A stretch of 7,579 nt of DNA. Origin: OAS926 sp035503715. GTDB lineage: Bacteria > Pseudomonadota > Alphaproteobacteria > Rhizobiales > Rhizobiaceae. The notes beneath the pieces were generated by a model that saw only the letters and a program-made list of their open reading frames with translations, ran no database searches and was not told where the DNA came from. Where the stretch lies: contig DATJTE010000194.1 of NCBI GenBank assembly GCA_035503715.1, positions 1 through 7,579 of the forward strand, given 5' to 3'. The position numbers and the translations under genes were made by a program. Positions 1 through 6,852 of the stretch are shown one piece after another (positions within the stretch are counted from its first letter, which is position 1; every line of letters starts with the position of its first letter).

Positions 1-346
1 CTGAATTGATCGGTCCCCGGAACGCCTCCGCGTCATCGGCGGCGATCTGATAGTAGAGGATCGCGAAGGCGATCACGGTGCCGAAGTAGGACGTGAACAT
101 GTAGGCGAGCACCGCCCACCGCGACTTCTGCGAGACGGCCGTCGCGAAGCGCAGATGTTCCGGCACCGCGTTGTAGATGCTCGCCAGCGAAATCAGTGCG
201 CCCTGCGCCGAGAACCATGCGACCAGCGCGAACACCGCGAACACGATCATCGTGCTCACATTGTCGGTCGTCGCCGCGCGGTAGACCTCGCGCAGGACGA
301 CGAGCACGACGATCACGTTCAGACCGTGATAGAGCCACTTCTTCAC
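1..346 (-). CDS. Multi-pass membrane protein, N-terminal part (runs off left edge)
   Basis: Reading leftward from a GTG at 346-344, 115 codons stay open to the window edge, so the C-terminus is missing. The protein begins VKKWLYHGLNVIVVLVVLRE and shows about three hydrophobic segments: roughly residues 5-19, 31-56 and 75-98, the last containing YFGTVIAFAILYY. After the last segment comes an acidic turn (ADDAEAFRGPINS) just before the edge. The overlapping minus-strand frame (338-33) is Arg-rich and looks like a shadow. No ATG lies upstream in this frame. A strong GGAGGG Shine-Dalgarno (372-367) instead serves an out-of-frame ATG at 360-358, whose five-codon frame ends by overlapping the GTG (see findings). 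I do not recognise the family. Two helices followed by a loop of this kind could precede a pore region as in two-helix potassium channels, but the decisive selectivity filter would lie outside the window, so this is speculation. Confidence 0.7.
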   Translation of the reverse strand, partial: MKKWLYHGLNVIVVLVVLREVYRAATTDNVSTMIVFAVFALVAWFSAQGALISLASIYNAVPEHLRFATAVSQKSRWAVLAYMFTSYFGTVIAFAILYYQIAADDAEAFRGPINS

Positions 347-360
347 CAGCAAAAATCCAT
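344..360 (-). other. Five-codon leader frame MDFCW overlapping the membrane-protein start
   Basis: ATG at 360-358 opens the frame Met-Asp-Phe-Cys-Trp-stop. Its TGA (345-343) overlaps the GTG start (346-344) of the membrane protein in a GTGA arrangement. GGAGGG at 372-367 sits six bases upstream of this ATG, which is ideal spacing, whereas it is 20 bases from the GTG. Either this is a translated minigene coupled to the next frame, or the five-T run at 355-351 has lost one T. With six Ts the ATG would be in frame and the protein would start MDFLLVKKW. Confidence 0.4.
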
Positions 361-366
361 GACGAT

Positions 367-372
367 CCCTCC
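367..372 (-). promoter_or_regulatory. Shine-Dalgarno GGAGGG for the left-edge membrane gene
   Basis: GGAGGG on the minus strand is six bases from the ATG at 360 and 20 bases from the in-frame GTG at 346. Its position argues that ribosomes load at the ATG, not directly at the GTG. Confidence 0.55.
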
Positions 373-465
373 GCGCTCGTGCAGCGTAGGGCTGCGGCGG
401 CGACAAATCCAGCGTGGCGAGGCGTATCGTCAGCGTTGACGGTGACGAGCGCTCCGGCGGCGTTT

Positions 466-483
466 TGTCAGCAACTGTCAGCA
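466..483. repeat. Tandem TGTCAGCA direct repeat
   Basis: TGTCAGCA occurs at 466-473 and again at 476-483, exactly one helical turn apart. It lies about 120 bp upstream of the left-edge membrane gene start. It could be a half-site pair for a regulator of that gene, but two copies of an 8-mer are weak evidence. Confidence 0.3.
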
Positions 484-545
484 GTCTTCGCCAATCTCAT
501 CCACGCCCTCTCAGCCTCCCCGATAATGCAGCCATCGCCCTCATC

Positions 546-840
546 GGGACCCTGGAGCTAGACCAGGTTTCAGGGGAGGGAGACGGCGTCCGGGCCGGTG
601 GCACTGTGGTCGTGCCACTTAGGGAGTCGATCCCCAAGACCCGGTCCCTGGAGGCGGTCAGCGCTGGCGGCGCAAATGCTCAGGCCAGCCCACCAAGCCC
701 AGGGAAAGAGCGTCGGCGGGGCGCGGGAGACCGCGCCAGTATTTAGTTTCGGTAGGCTCGGCCCCGCGCCCCGCTTCCCGAACCGCGACGCCTCGACCGG
801 CGAAGCCGTGTCGAGAAAGCGAGTCGCGGCACCGAGACTG
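546..840. other. GC-rich non-coding block with many hairpins; possible structured RNA
   Basis: No convincing protein gene lies between 347 and 954. The open frames present have low-complexity, Arg/Pro/Ser-rich translations, no good ribosome site and no recognisable family. The DNA instead holds strong inverted repeats: CCTGG 551-555 with CCAGG 563-567; GTGGCAC 598-604 with GTGCCAC 612-618; GGCGCGG 720-726 with CCGCGCC 731-737 around a GAGA (GNRA-type) tetraloop; and a nested long hairpin at 783-829. GGGAC 546-550 can pair with GTCCC 644-648 and enclose the first two hairpins. I could not match the block to RNase P RNA, tmRNA, SRP RNA, 6S RNA or a riboswitch from conserved motifs. High GC content makes chance hairpins common, so an RNA gene is only a possibility. 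Confidence 0.35.
783..829. repeat. Long nested hairpin, 17 paired positions
   Basis: CCGCGAC (783-789) pairs with GTCGCGG (823-829), CTCGAC (792-797) with GTCGAG (810-815), and CGGC (798-801) with GCCG (805-808) around a GAA loop. The interruptions are a two-base internal loop on the left arm and T809 plus seven bases (816-822) on the right. It is the most stable structure in the left intergenic region and lies 12 bp before the boxB/boxA-like element. No T-run follows, so it is not a standard terminator. Confidence 0.5.
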
Positions 841-872
841 CACCTCAGAAGATCGAGGTGTGCTCTTTGACA
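841..872 (+). promoter_or_regulatory. boxB-like hairpin plus boxA-like sequence (rrn-type antitermination element)
   Basis: CACCTC (841-846) and GAGGTG (855-860) form a six-bp hairpin with an eight-base loop. TGCTCTTTGACA (861-872) follows immediately. The E. coli rRNA-operon boxA is TGCTCTTTAACA, so 11 of 12 bases match, and boxB hairpin followed by boxA is the order seen in rrn leaders and spacers. No rRNA follows here. On the plus strand the next 82 bases lead into the 3' end of the iclR-type gene, antisense. It may be a remnant of an rRNA operon leader or spacer, or part of an unrecognised untranslated RNA. Confidence 0.4.
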
Positions 873-928
873 ATGGCCAGGCCGGCAAAAAACCGGAGCG
901 TGGCAACGGAGAAGCGCGCGCTCTTTCC

Positions 929-948
929 TCTCCCCGTTCACGGGGAGA
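929..948. repeat. Perfect 8-bp palindromic hairpin at the end of the regulator gene (REP-like)
   Basis: TCTCCCCG (929-936) and CGGGGAGA (941-948) are separated by TTCA. The element lies six bases beyond the stop codon of the minus-strand regulator. It can act as a transcript-end hairpin, although no U-run follows on the minus strand. It resembles the CCCC/GGGG palindrome after glxR (5555-5575). Such palindromes are scattered between genes in many rhizobial-type genomes. Confidence 0.5.
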
Positions 949-954
949 TGGAGG

Positions 955-1776
955 TCAGGCCGGTGCCTTGCCGCCGATCATCTGCGTGACCTCTGCGGCC
1001 GCCGCACTCACTAGCGGGCCGATCGTTTCGATGCGCTCGGGTGTCACGCGCACCGTCGGTCCCGAGATCGACACGCCGCCGACCGGCTCGCCGAACTCGT
1101 TGAAGATGGGTGCTGCCACGCAGCGCATGCCGGGATGCCGTTCTTCGTCGTCGAGCGACCAGCCGCGCTTCCTGATTTCGCGCAGATCGACGCCGAGCCG
1201 GTCGCGGTTGGACAGCGTTCGCTCGGTGAAGGCCTCGAGCCCGGTCCGGCCGACGATCGCCGCGACGCGCTCGGCCGGAAGATGAGCGAGCACCGCCTTG
1301 CCGATGCCCGACGCGTGGAACGGGCTGCGCTGACCCGGCCGGAAAAAAGCGCGGATCGCCTGATGCGTTTCCACTTGGCTGACGAAGACGACGCAGTCAT
1401 CCTCGGCGACGCCGAGATTGGCGGTCTCGCCGGTCTTCTCCATCAGCTCCTGCATGACGATGCGCGCGCGGTCGATCAGCTTGCGCCGCCGGAGAAACGC
1501 TGCGCCCATGCGATAGGTCTCGACACCGATCGACCAGAGCTGCTCGACCTTGTCGAACTCGACCATGCCGTGCGCTTCCAGCGTGGTGAGCATGCGATAG
1601 GCGGTCGAGGCGGCGAGCCCGGAGCGCGCCGAAACTTCCGAGAGCGACAGCCCGTCACCCTCGGCGACGATCGCCAGAATCTTCAGCGCGCGATCCAGCG
1701 ACTGGACCGAACTGGAATCGGCGGGAGCGTTGAACGAGCGGGGCCGGCCGCGCTGGCGCTTTTCGGTGTTTTCCAT
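955..1776 (-). CDS. IclR-family transcriptional regulator, AllR-like
   Basis: This 273-residue regulator has the IclR layout. A basic tail (EKRQRGRPRSF) is followed by a winged helix-turn-helix at about residues 25-85 (SLSEVSARSGL, then STAYRMLTTLEAHGMV) and the C-terminal effector domain at about 95-270. The effector domain contains HASGIGKA (154-161), GMRCVAAPIF (216-225) and GGVSISGP (233-240). The RRGRP-like tail, the Cys in MRC and the two Ser in SISGP resemble E. coli AllR, which binds glyoxylate through such residues. I chose the ATG at 1776-1774; a GTG at 1839 would add 21 residues but would put an operator-like repeat inside the gene. No clear Shine-Dalgarno precedes the ATG. The gene is divergent from gcl-hyi-glxR, so control of glyoxylate use is the natural inference, probably as an effector-relieved repressor that also regulates itself. 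The exact effector is not shown by the sequence. Confidence 0.9.
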   Translation of the reverse strand: MENTEKRQRGRPRSFNAPADSSSVQSLDRALKILAIVAEGDGLSLSEVSARSGLAASTAYRMLTTLEAHGMVEFDKVEQLWSIGVETYRMGAAFLRRRKLIDRARIVMQELMEKTGETANLGVAEDDCVVFVSQVETHQAIRAFFRPGQRSPFHASGIGKAVLAHLPAERVAAIVGRTGLEAFTERTLSNRDRLGVDLREIRKRGWSLDDEERHPGMRCVAAPIFNEFGEPVGGVSISGPTVRVTPERIETIGPLVSAAAAEVTQMIGGKAPA

Positions 1777-1797
1777 GCGTGACGGAATAAAATAATT

Positions 1798-1812
1798 TTC
1801 CACAGATTGGAA
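1798..1812. promoter_or_regulatory. Candidate IclR-type operator 1 (TTCCA-N5-TGGAA)
   Basis: TTCCACAGATTGGAA is a perfect 5-bp inverted repeat with a 5-bp spacer. It matches the half-site style of the E. coli IclR operator (TGGAAATNATTTCCA read outward/inward). It lies 21 bp upstream of the regulator's ATG, where binding would block regulator transcription. Confidence 0.6.
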
Positions 1813-1864
1813 TATGTGTCGGGTGAAAAACAAAATCACTGCTAAAACAGGTGGTTACATATTT

Positions 1865-1879
1865 TTCCACTGAATGGAA
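1865..1879. promoter_or_regulatory. Candidate IclR-type operator 2 (TTCCA-N5-TGGAA)
   Basis: TTCCACTGAATGGAA has the same arms and spacer length as the site at 1798-1812, and the arms extend to TTTTCCA/TGGAAAA. The two centres are 67 bp apart. This copy is 77 bp before the gcl start and could cover the operon's promoter. Confidence 0.6.
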
Positions 1880-1956
1880 AAGAATTCTGAAAAAATTGAA
1901 AAATACGAAAAACCTGCGATTGTCGGCCAGTCACACGCTTCCGCCGGGAGGATCAC

Positions 1957-3736
<1,780 letters not shown>

Positions 3737-3738
<2 letters not shown>

Positions 3739-3741
3739 GAG
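3737..3741 (+). promoter_or_regulatory. Shine-Dalgarno AGGAG for hyi overlapping the gcl stop codon
   Basis: AGGAG begins inside the TAG stop of gcl and is eight bases from the hyi ATG. The arrangement favours re-initiation on one shared mRNA. Confidence 0.7.
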
Positions 3742-3749
3742 ATTTTTCG

Positions 3750-4547
3750 ATGCCGCGCTTTTCCGCCAATCTGTCGATGCTCTTCCAAGAGCACGAATTC
3801 CTCGACCGTTTTGACGCCGCGGCGCGCAACGGCTTCACCGGCATCGAATATATCGGCCCGTACGACCACGCGCCGGACGTCGTTGCCGCGCGGCTGAAGA
3901 AGAACGGCCTGACACAGGTGCTCTTCAACCTGCCGGTCGGTGACTGGGCGAAGGGCGAGCGCGGCATCGCGGTCCTGCCGGAACGCATCCACGAGTTCCG
4001 CCAGGGCGTCGCCAAGGCGATCACCTATGCGCACGCGCTGGGCTGCGAGCAGGTCAACTGCCTCGCCGGCATCACGCCGATGGGAGCGGACCGCAAAACG
4101 CTGGAGAATATCTTCGCCGACAATCTGGCCTTCGCCGCGGAGAAACTGGAGCAGGCGGGGATCCGCCTGCTGATCGAGCCGATCAACACGCGCGATATCC
4201 CAGGCTTTTTCCTAAACACATCGAGCCAGGGGTTGGCGCTGATGGATCGCGTCGGCTCGAAGAACCTCTTCCTGCAATACGACATCTACCACATGCAGAT
4301 CATGGAGGGGGATCTCGCCCGGACGATCGAGACGAATCTCAGCCGCATTGCGCATATCCAGCTTGCGGACAATCCCGGCCGTCACGAGCCGGGGACGGGC
4401 GAGATCAACTATCCCTTCCTCTACGAGCATCTCGACCGCATCGGCTACACCGGCTGGGTCGGCGCGGAGTACAAGCCGAAAGCGGGTACTGAAGCGGGGC
4501 TTGGCTGGTTCAAGGCGATGGCCGGTAAGAGCAGCGCGGCGGCATAA
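3750..4547 (+). CDS. hyi: Hydroxypyruvate isomerase, EC 5.3.1.22
   Basis: Hyi interconverts hydroxypyruvate and tartronate semialdehyde, linking hydroxypyruvate to the reductase encoded next door. The 265-residue protein has the AP-endonuclease-2 / xylose-isomerase-like TIM barrel and follows the E. coli Hyi family from the first residues (MPRFSANLSMLFQEHEFLDR). Family signatures include NLPVGDWAKGERGIAVLP, LIEPINTRDIPGFFL, LQYDIYHMQIMEGDL, ADNPGRHEPGTGEINY and GAEYKPKAGTEAGL. Glu143 (in LIEPIN) and Glu240 (in GAEYKP) fall at the positions of the two catalytic, metal-binding glutamates of the family, and Asp and His in YDIYHMQ are further likely ligands. It lies 11 bases after gcl and is surely cotranscribed. 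A few extra residues at the C-terminus (KSSAAA) are unremarkable. Confidence is high because sequence and context agree. Confidence 0.95.
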   Translation: MPRFSANLSMLFQEHEFLDRFDAAARNGFTGIEYIGPYDHAPDVVAARLKKNGLTQVLFNLPVGDWAKGERGIAVLPERIHEFRQGVAKAITYAHALGCEQVNCLAGITPMGADRKTLENIFADNLAFAAEKLEQAGIRLLIEPINTRDIPGFFLNTSSQGLALMDRVGSKNLFLQYDIYHMQIMEGDLARTIETNLSRIAHIQLADNPGRHEPGTGEINYPFLYEHLDRIGYTGWVGAEYKPKAGTEAGLGWFKAMAGKSSAAA

Positions 4548-4556
4548 GAAGCGGGA

Positions 4557-5450
4557 ATGACGGCAATGGAAAAAATCGGCTTCATCGGTCTCGGCATCAT
4601 GGGTGCGCCGATGGCGGGGCATCTGCTCGACGCGGGTTATATGGTGATCGCGAGCGACCATCGCAAGCCGCTACCGTCTGACCTGACCGCGAAAGGGCTC
4701 AAGGCGATGAAGGGACATGCGGCCGTCGCCAAGGCTGCCGACATCATCATCACCATGGTACCCGACACGCCGCAGGTCGAAGAGGTGCTGTTCGGTGAAG
4801 ACGGCGTCGCGTCCGGCCTGTCGAAGGGCAAATTAGTCATCGACATGAGTTCGATCTCGCCGATCGCCACAAAAGATTTTGCGAAGAAGATCAACACGCT
4901 CGGCGCGGACTATCTCGACGCGCCCGTGTCGGGCGGCGAAGTCGGCGCAAAAGCAGCGTCGCTCACCATCATGGTCGGCGGATCCGAAAAGGCGTTCGAG
5001 CGCGCCAAGCCCGTCTTCGAGAAGATGGGCAAGAACATCACGCTGGTCGGCGACAACGGCGTCGGCCAGACGACCAAGGTCGCGAACCAGATCGTCGTCG
5101 CGCTCACCATCGAGGCCGTTGCCGAGGCGCTGGTCTTCGCGTCGAAGGCGGGTGCTGATCCCGCAAAAGTGCGTCAGGCGCTGATGGGCGGGCTGGCGGC
5201 CTCGCGCATCCTCGAAGTGCATGGCGAGCGCATGATCAAGCGCACCTTCGCGCCGGGCTTCCGCATCGAACTGCACAGCAAGGATCTGAACCTCGCGCTG
5301 GAAGGGGCAAGGTCGCTCGGCGTCTCGCTGCCGAACACCTCGACCACGCAGCAGCTCTTCAATTCATGCGCGGCGAATGGTGGCGCGAAGGACGATCATT
5401 CCGGGCTGGTGAAAGCGCTGGAGCGGATGGCTGGCCACGACGTGGCGTAG
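4557..5450 (+). CDS. glxR: Tartronate-semialdehyde (2-hydroxy-3-oxopropionate) reductase, EC 1.1.1.60
   Basis: This beta-hydroxyacid dehydrogenase reduces tartronate semialdehyde to D-glycerate with NAD(P)H, completing the pathway from glyoxylate. At 297 residues it has the family's usual length. Visible motifs are the Rossmann loop GLGIMG (11-16), the substrate-binding DAPVSGG (121-127), and GVGQTTKVANQ, whose Lys174 is the catalytic lysine of the family. KDLNLALEGARSLGVSLP in the C-terminal helical domain is also typical. Two starts are possible. ATG 4557 gives MTAMEKIG, with only AAGAAG upstream. ATG 4566 gives MEKIGFIG, with GGGA nine bases upstream and an N-terminus closer to E. coli GlxR/GarR; I keep the longer frame but regard the shorter one as about equally likely. 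It follows hyi by nine bases. GarR-type relatives share the reaction, so the symbol rests on the gcl-hyi context. Confidence 0.93.
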   Translation: MTAMEKIGFIGLGIMGAPMAGHLLDAGYMVIASDHRKPLPSDLTAKGLKAMKGHAAVAKAADIIITMVPDTPQVEEVLFGEDGVASGLSKGKLVIDMSSISPIATKDFAKKINTLGADYLDAPVSGGEVGAKAASLTIMVGGSEKAFERAKPVFEKMGKNITLVGDNGVGQTTKVANQIVVALTIEAVAEALVFASKAGADPAKVRQALMGGLAASRILEVHGERMIKRTFAPGFRIELHSKDLNLALEGARSLGVSLPNTSTTQQLFNSCAANGGAKDDHSGLVKALERMAGHDVA

Positions 5451-5527
5451 CGCCAGCGCCCTCCCTCCACGGGTACGACCTCTTCTTAATGACGCGCACT
5501 GCGGCGACGACCCCACCCGCCTCGCTT

Positions 5528-5546
5528 CCGGCGGCTTCGCCGCCGG
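5528..5546. repeat. 8-bp perfect hairpin downstream of glxR
   Basis: CCGGCGGC (5528-5535) and GCCGCCGG (5539-5546) surround a TTC loop. It lies between the convergent glxR and rlmB stop codons with a second palindrome 8 bp further on, forming a paired REP-like element. It may limit read-through or protect 3' ends from both sides, but lacks a U-run. Confidence 0.55.
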
Positions 5547-5554
5547 GCTCGGCA

Positions 5555-5575
5555 CCCTCCCCTCAAGGGGGAGGG
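5555..5575. repeat. CCCTCCCC/GGGGAGGG palindrome before the rlmB stop
   Basis: CCCTCCCC (5555-5562) pairs with GGGGGAGGG (5567-5575), one G being bulged, around a TCAA loop. It ends eight bases before the rlmB stop codon at 5584. It resembles the TCTCCCCG/CGGGGAGA element at 929-948 and belongs to a palindrome type common between genes in rhizobial-type genomes. Confidence 0.5.
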
Positions 5576-5583
5576 AACGCGGC

Positions 5584-6435
5584 TCAGCCTTTCAGAAACC
5601 TTCTCGCCGCGTAAAGCGCTACCGCCGCCGCATTCGACACGTTGAGCGAGCGGATCGCGCCCGGCATGTCGAGGCGCGCCAGCGCGGTGACGGTTTCGCG
5701 CGTCTTCTGCCGCAGTCCTTTTCCCTCGGCGCCAAACACCAGCGCGATGCGCTCACCGGCGAACGTTGCTTCGAGTTCGGCCGGTCCATCCGAGTCGAGC
5801 CCCACCGTCTGGAAGCCTGCTTCGGCCAAGGTGCCGAGCGCTTCGGCAAGATTGCGCACCTCGATCATGTCTATGTGTTCCAGCGCGCCTGACGCCGCCT
5901 TGGCAAGCACGCCGGATTCGGATGGGCTGTGGCGCGACGTCGTCACCAGAGCGCCGGCGCCGAAGGCCACCGCCGAGCGCAGCACCGCACCGACATTATG
6001 CGGGTCGGTCACCTGGTCGAGCACGACAACCAGCGGTGTGTCGCCAAGCGCGTCGAGCCGCTTCGGCACCAGCGGCTGCGCTTCGATCAGCGCGCCTTGG
6101 TGCACGGCGTCCGAGCCGGTGATCTTGTCGATGTCGCGCGGCTCGACGATCTCGACCGGGAAGCGCAGCGCATTCGTGTCGGCGATCGACATCCGCTCAA
6201 GCGCATTGCGGGTCGCCAGCATGCGCACGATCTTCCGCTTCGGGTTGTCGATCGCCGCGCGCACCGTGTGCAGTCCGTAAAGTCGCACCAGCCCGTCGGT
6301 CGGCGCATCGCCCGGTTCGATTTTGGGCTTCGGCCTGAATGCTAGCGCACCGCCGCGCTTCTCGTCGCGATGTGCACGCCGGAGATTCGCGTAGTGCGTG
6401 TCCTTCGGCGTGCCGGCTCTGGAATCCTTGCTCAT
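5584..6435 (-). CDS. rlmB: 23S rRNA (guanosine-2'-O-)-methyltransferase RlmB / TrmH-family SPOUT enzyme
   Basis: In E. coli RlmB methylates the ribose of G2251 in the peptidyl-transferase P loop of 23S rRNA using S-adenosylmethionine. The 283-residue protein has a basic, flexible N-terminus (about 1-45), an L30e-like RNA-binding domain (about 48-125, opening LVRLYGLHTVRAAIDNP) and a SPOUT domain. The three SPOUT motifs are visible: VLDQVTDPHNVGAVLRSA with Asn147 and Arg153, FGAEGKGLR (234-242), and SLNVSNAAAVALY (263-275), which forms the trefoil-knot SAM site. I take ATG 6435-6433 as the start; a TTG at 6489 would add 18 residues with no ribosome site. Upstream of the ATG only a weak AGAG is seen. 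It is convergent with glxR and divergent from the tRNA-Tyr gene. Another TrmH-type target (for example tRNA) cannot be excluded, but RlmB is the usual occupant. Confidence 0.9.
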   Translation of the reverse strand: MSKDSRAGTPKDTHYANLRRAHRDEKRGGALAFRPKPKIEPGDAPTDGLVRLYGLHTVRAAIDNPKRKIVRMLATRNALERMSIADTNALRFPVEIVEPRDIDKITGSDAVHQGALIEAQPLVPKRLDALGDTPLVVVLDQVTDPHNVGAVLRSAVAFGAGALVTTSRHSPSESGVLAKAASGALEHIDMIEVRNLAEALGTLAEAGFQTVGLDSDGPAELEATFAGERIALVFGAEGKGLRQKTRETVTALARLDMPGAIRSLNVSNAAAVALYAARRFLKG

Positions 6436-6521
6436 GGCAGGCTCTATAGCCGCGCTGATGCCCCTTGGATATGGCGGCTTCTGTGCCAAATTTGCTGCGG
6501 CGATTTCACCGCGGGGCGCGG

Positions 6522-6550
6522 TTGACAGGGTAGGGGTCAGTCGCCATAAG
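6522..6550 (+). promoter_or_regulatory. Candidate promoter for the tRNA-Tyr/tRNA-Gly transcript
   Basis: TTGACA at 6522-6527 is a perfect -35 hexamer. Seventeen bases later CATAAG (6545-6550) matches four of six -10 positions. The predicted start near 6557 would leave a leader of about 50 bases before tRNA-Tyr, normal for a processed tRNA precursor. Confidence 0.6.
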
Positions 6551-6609
6551 GCGCTTCGCGGATTTTCCGGGCTTCCCGGGCCTCCGCTCTCTGGCTCCGT
6601 CGGCAGTAT

Positions 6610-6694
6610 GGAAGGGTGCCCGAGTGGTTAAAGGGGACGGACTGTAAATCCGTTGGCTCAGCCTACGCTGGTTCGAATCCAGCCCCTTCCACCA
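6610..6694 (+). tRNA. tRNA-Tyr (anticodon GUA)
   Basis: This 85-base class II tRNA has acceptor arms GGAAGGG (6610-6616) and CCCTTCC (6684-6690), discriminator A6691 and an encoded CCA (6692-6694). The anticodon arm ACGGA-CTGTAAA-TCCGT (6637-6653) places GTA at 6644-6646. A long variable arm (around TGGCTCAGCC) and the T arm with GGTTCGAATCC complete the fold, as expected for bacterial tRNA-Tyr. It is the first gene of a short tRNA pair ahead of tuf. Confidence 0.97.
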
Positions 6695-6764
6695 CTGCCG
6701 CGCCGGACGCCAGCTTGGAAAGCATATCGCTTTTCAGCCGGCATCGTGGCATGAAGCAGGCAGC

Positions 6765-6838
6765 GCGGGTGTAGCTCAATGGTAGAGCAGCAGCCTTCCA
6801 AGCTGAATACGAGGGTTCGATTCCCTTCACCCGCTCCA
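6765..6838 (+). tRNA. tRNA-Gly (anticodon UCC)
   Basis: This 74-base tRNA has acceptor arms GCGGGTG (6765-6771) and CACCCGC (6828-6834), discriminator T6835 and encoded CCA (6836-6838). The D arm is GCTC/GAGC (6774-6788), the anticodon loop CTTCCAA carries TCC at 6797-6799, and the T arm is GAGGG-TTCGATT-CCCTT. Position 27 (G6790) faces A6806, so the top anticodon-stem pair is a G-A mismatch; the other four pairs are intact. It lies 70 bases after tRNA-Tyr, most likely in the same precursor. Confidence 0.97.
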
Positions 6839-6840
6839 AA

Positions 6841-6852
6841 ATCACGCGTGAT
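6841..6852. repeat. 12-bp perfect palindrome ATCACGCGTGAT
   Basis: The palindrome starts two bases after the CCA of tRNA-Gly and includes the first base of the VOC gene's stop codon on the opposite strand. It could fold as a 4-bp stem with a CGCG loop or serve as a protein site. No U-run follows, so a terminator role is doubtful. Confidence 0.35.

Larger units (their letters stand above)
1785..1915. promoter_or_regulatory. AT-rich divergent promoter region with A-tracts
   Basis: This gap between the regulator and gcl is strikingly AT-rich against a GC-rich window. A-tracts at 1890-1895, 1899-1903 and 1908-1912 recur about every nine bases upstream of gcl and may bend or soften the DNA. I find no convincing -35/-10 pair. 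TTGAAA (1897-1902) has only a weak -10 candidate 17 bp downstream. Confidence 0.45.

Noticed and set aside
555..590. Passing resemblance to the SRP RNA apical loop (CCAGGTTTCAGGGGAGGG)
   Set aside because: The highly conserved GGAAGGAAGCAGC core of SRP RNA is not present, so this is treated as coincidence.
414..746. 110-codon plus-strand frame in the left intergenic region
   Set aside because: It has no recognisable family, a biased low-complexity composition and no good ribosome site, and it runs across several hairpins.
867..872. TTGACA within the boxA-like sequence as a -35 promoter element
   Set aside because: No -10-like hexamer occurs 16-18 bases downstream, and the match is explained by the boxA resemblance.
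570..941. 123-codon minus-strand frame in the left intergenic region
   Set aside because: The translation is Arg/Pro/Ala-rich with no domain pattern and overlaps the hairpin and boxA-like elements. Length alone is not evidence at this GC content.
1777..1839. Upstream GTG start for the regulator (adds MILFFTRHIFQSVENYFIPSR)
   Set aside because: The extension is AT-rich and not IclR-like, and it would place operator 1 inside the coding region. The ATG at 1776 begins directly before the usual basic tail.
6475..6491. Sigma-54-like TGGCAC upstream of rlmB on the minus strand
   Set aside because: The -24 part fits but the -12 element (TTGC) is missing apart from GC, and a housekeeping rRNA methyltransferase is not an expected sigma-54 target.
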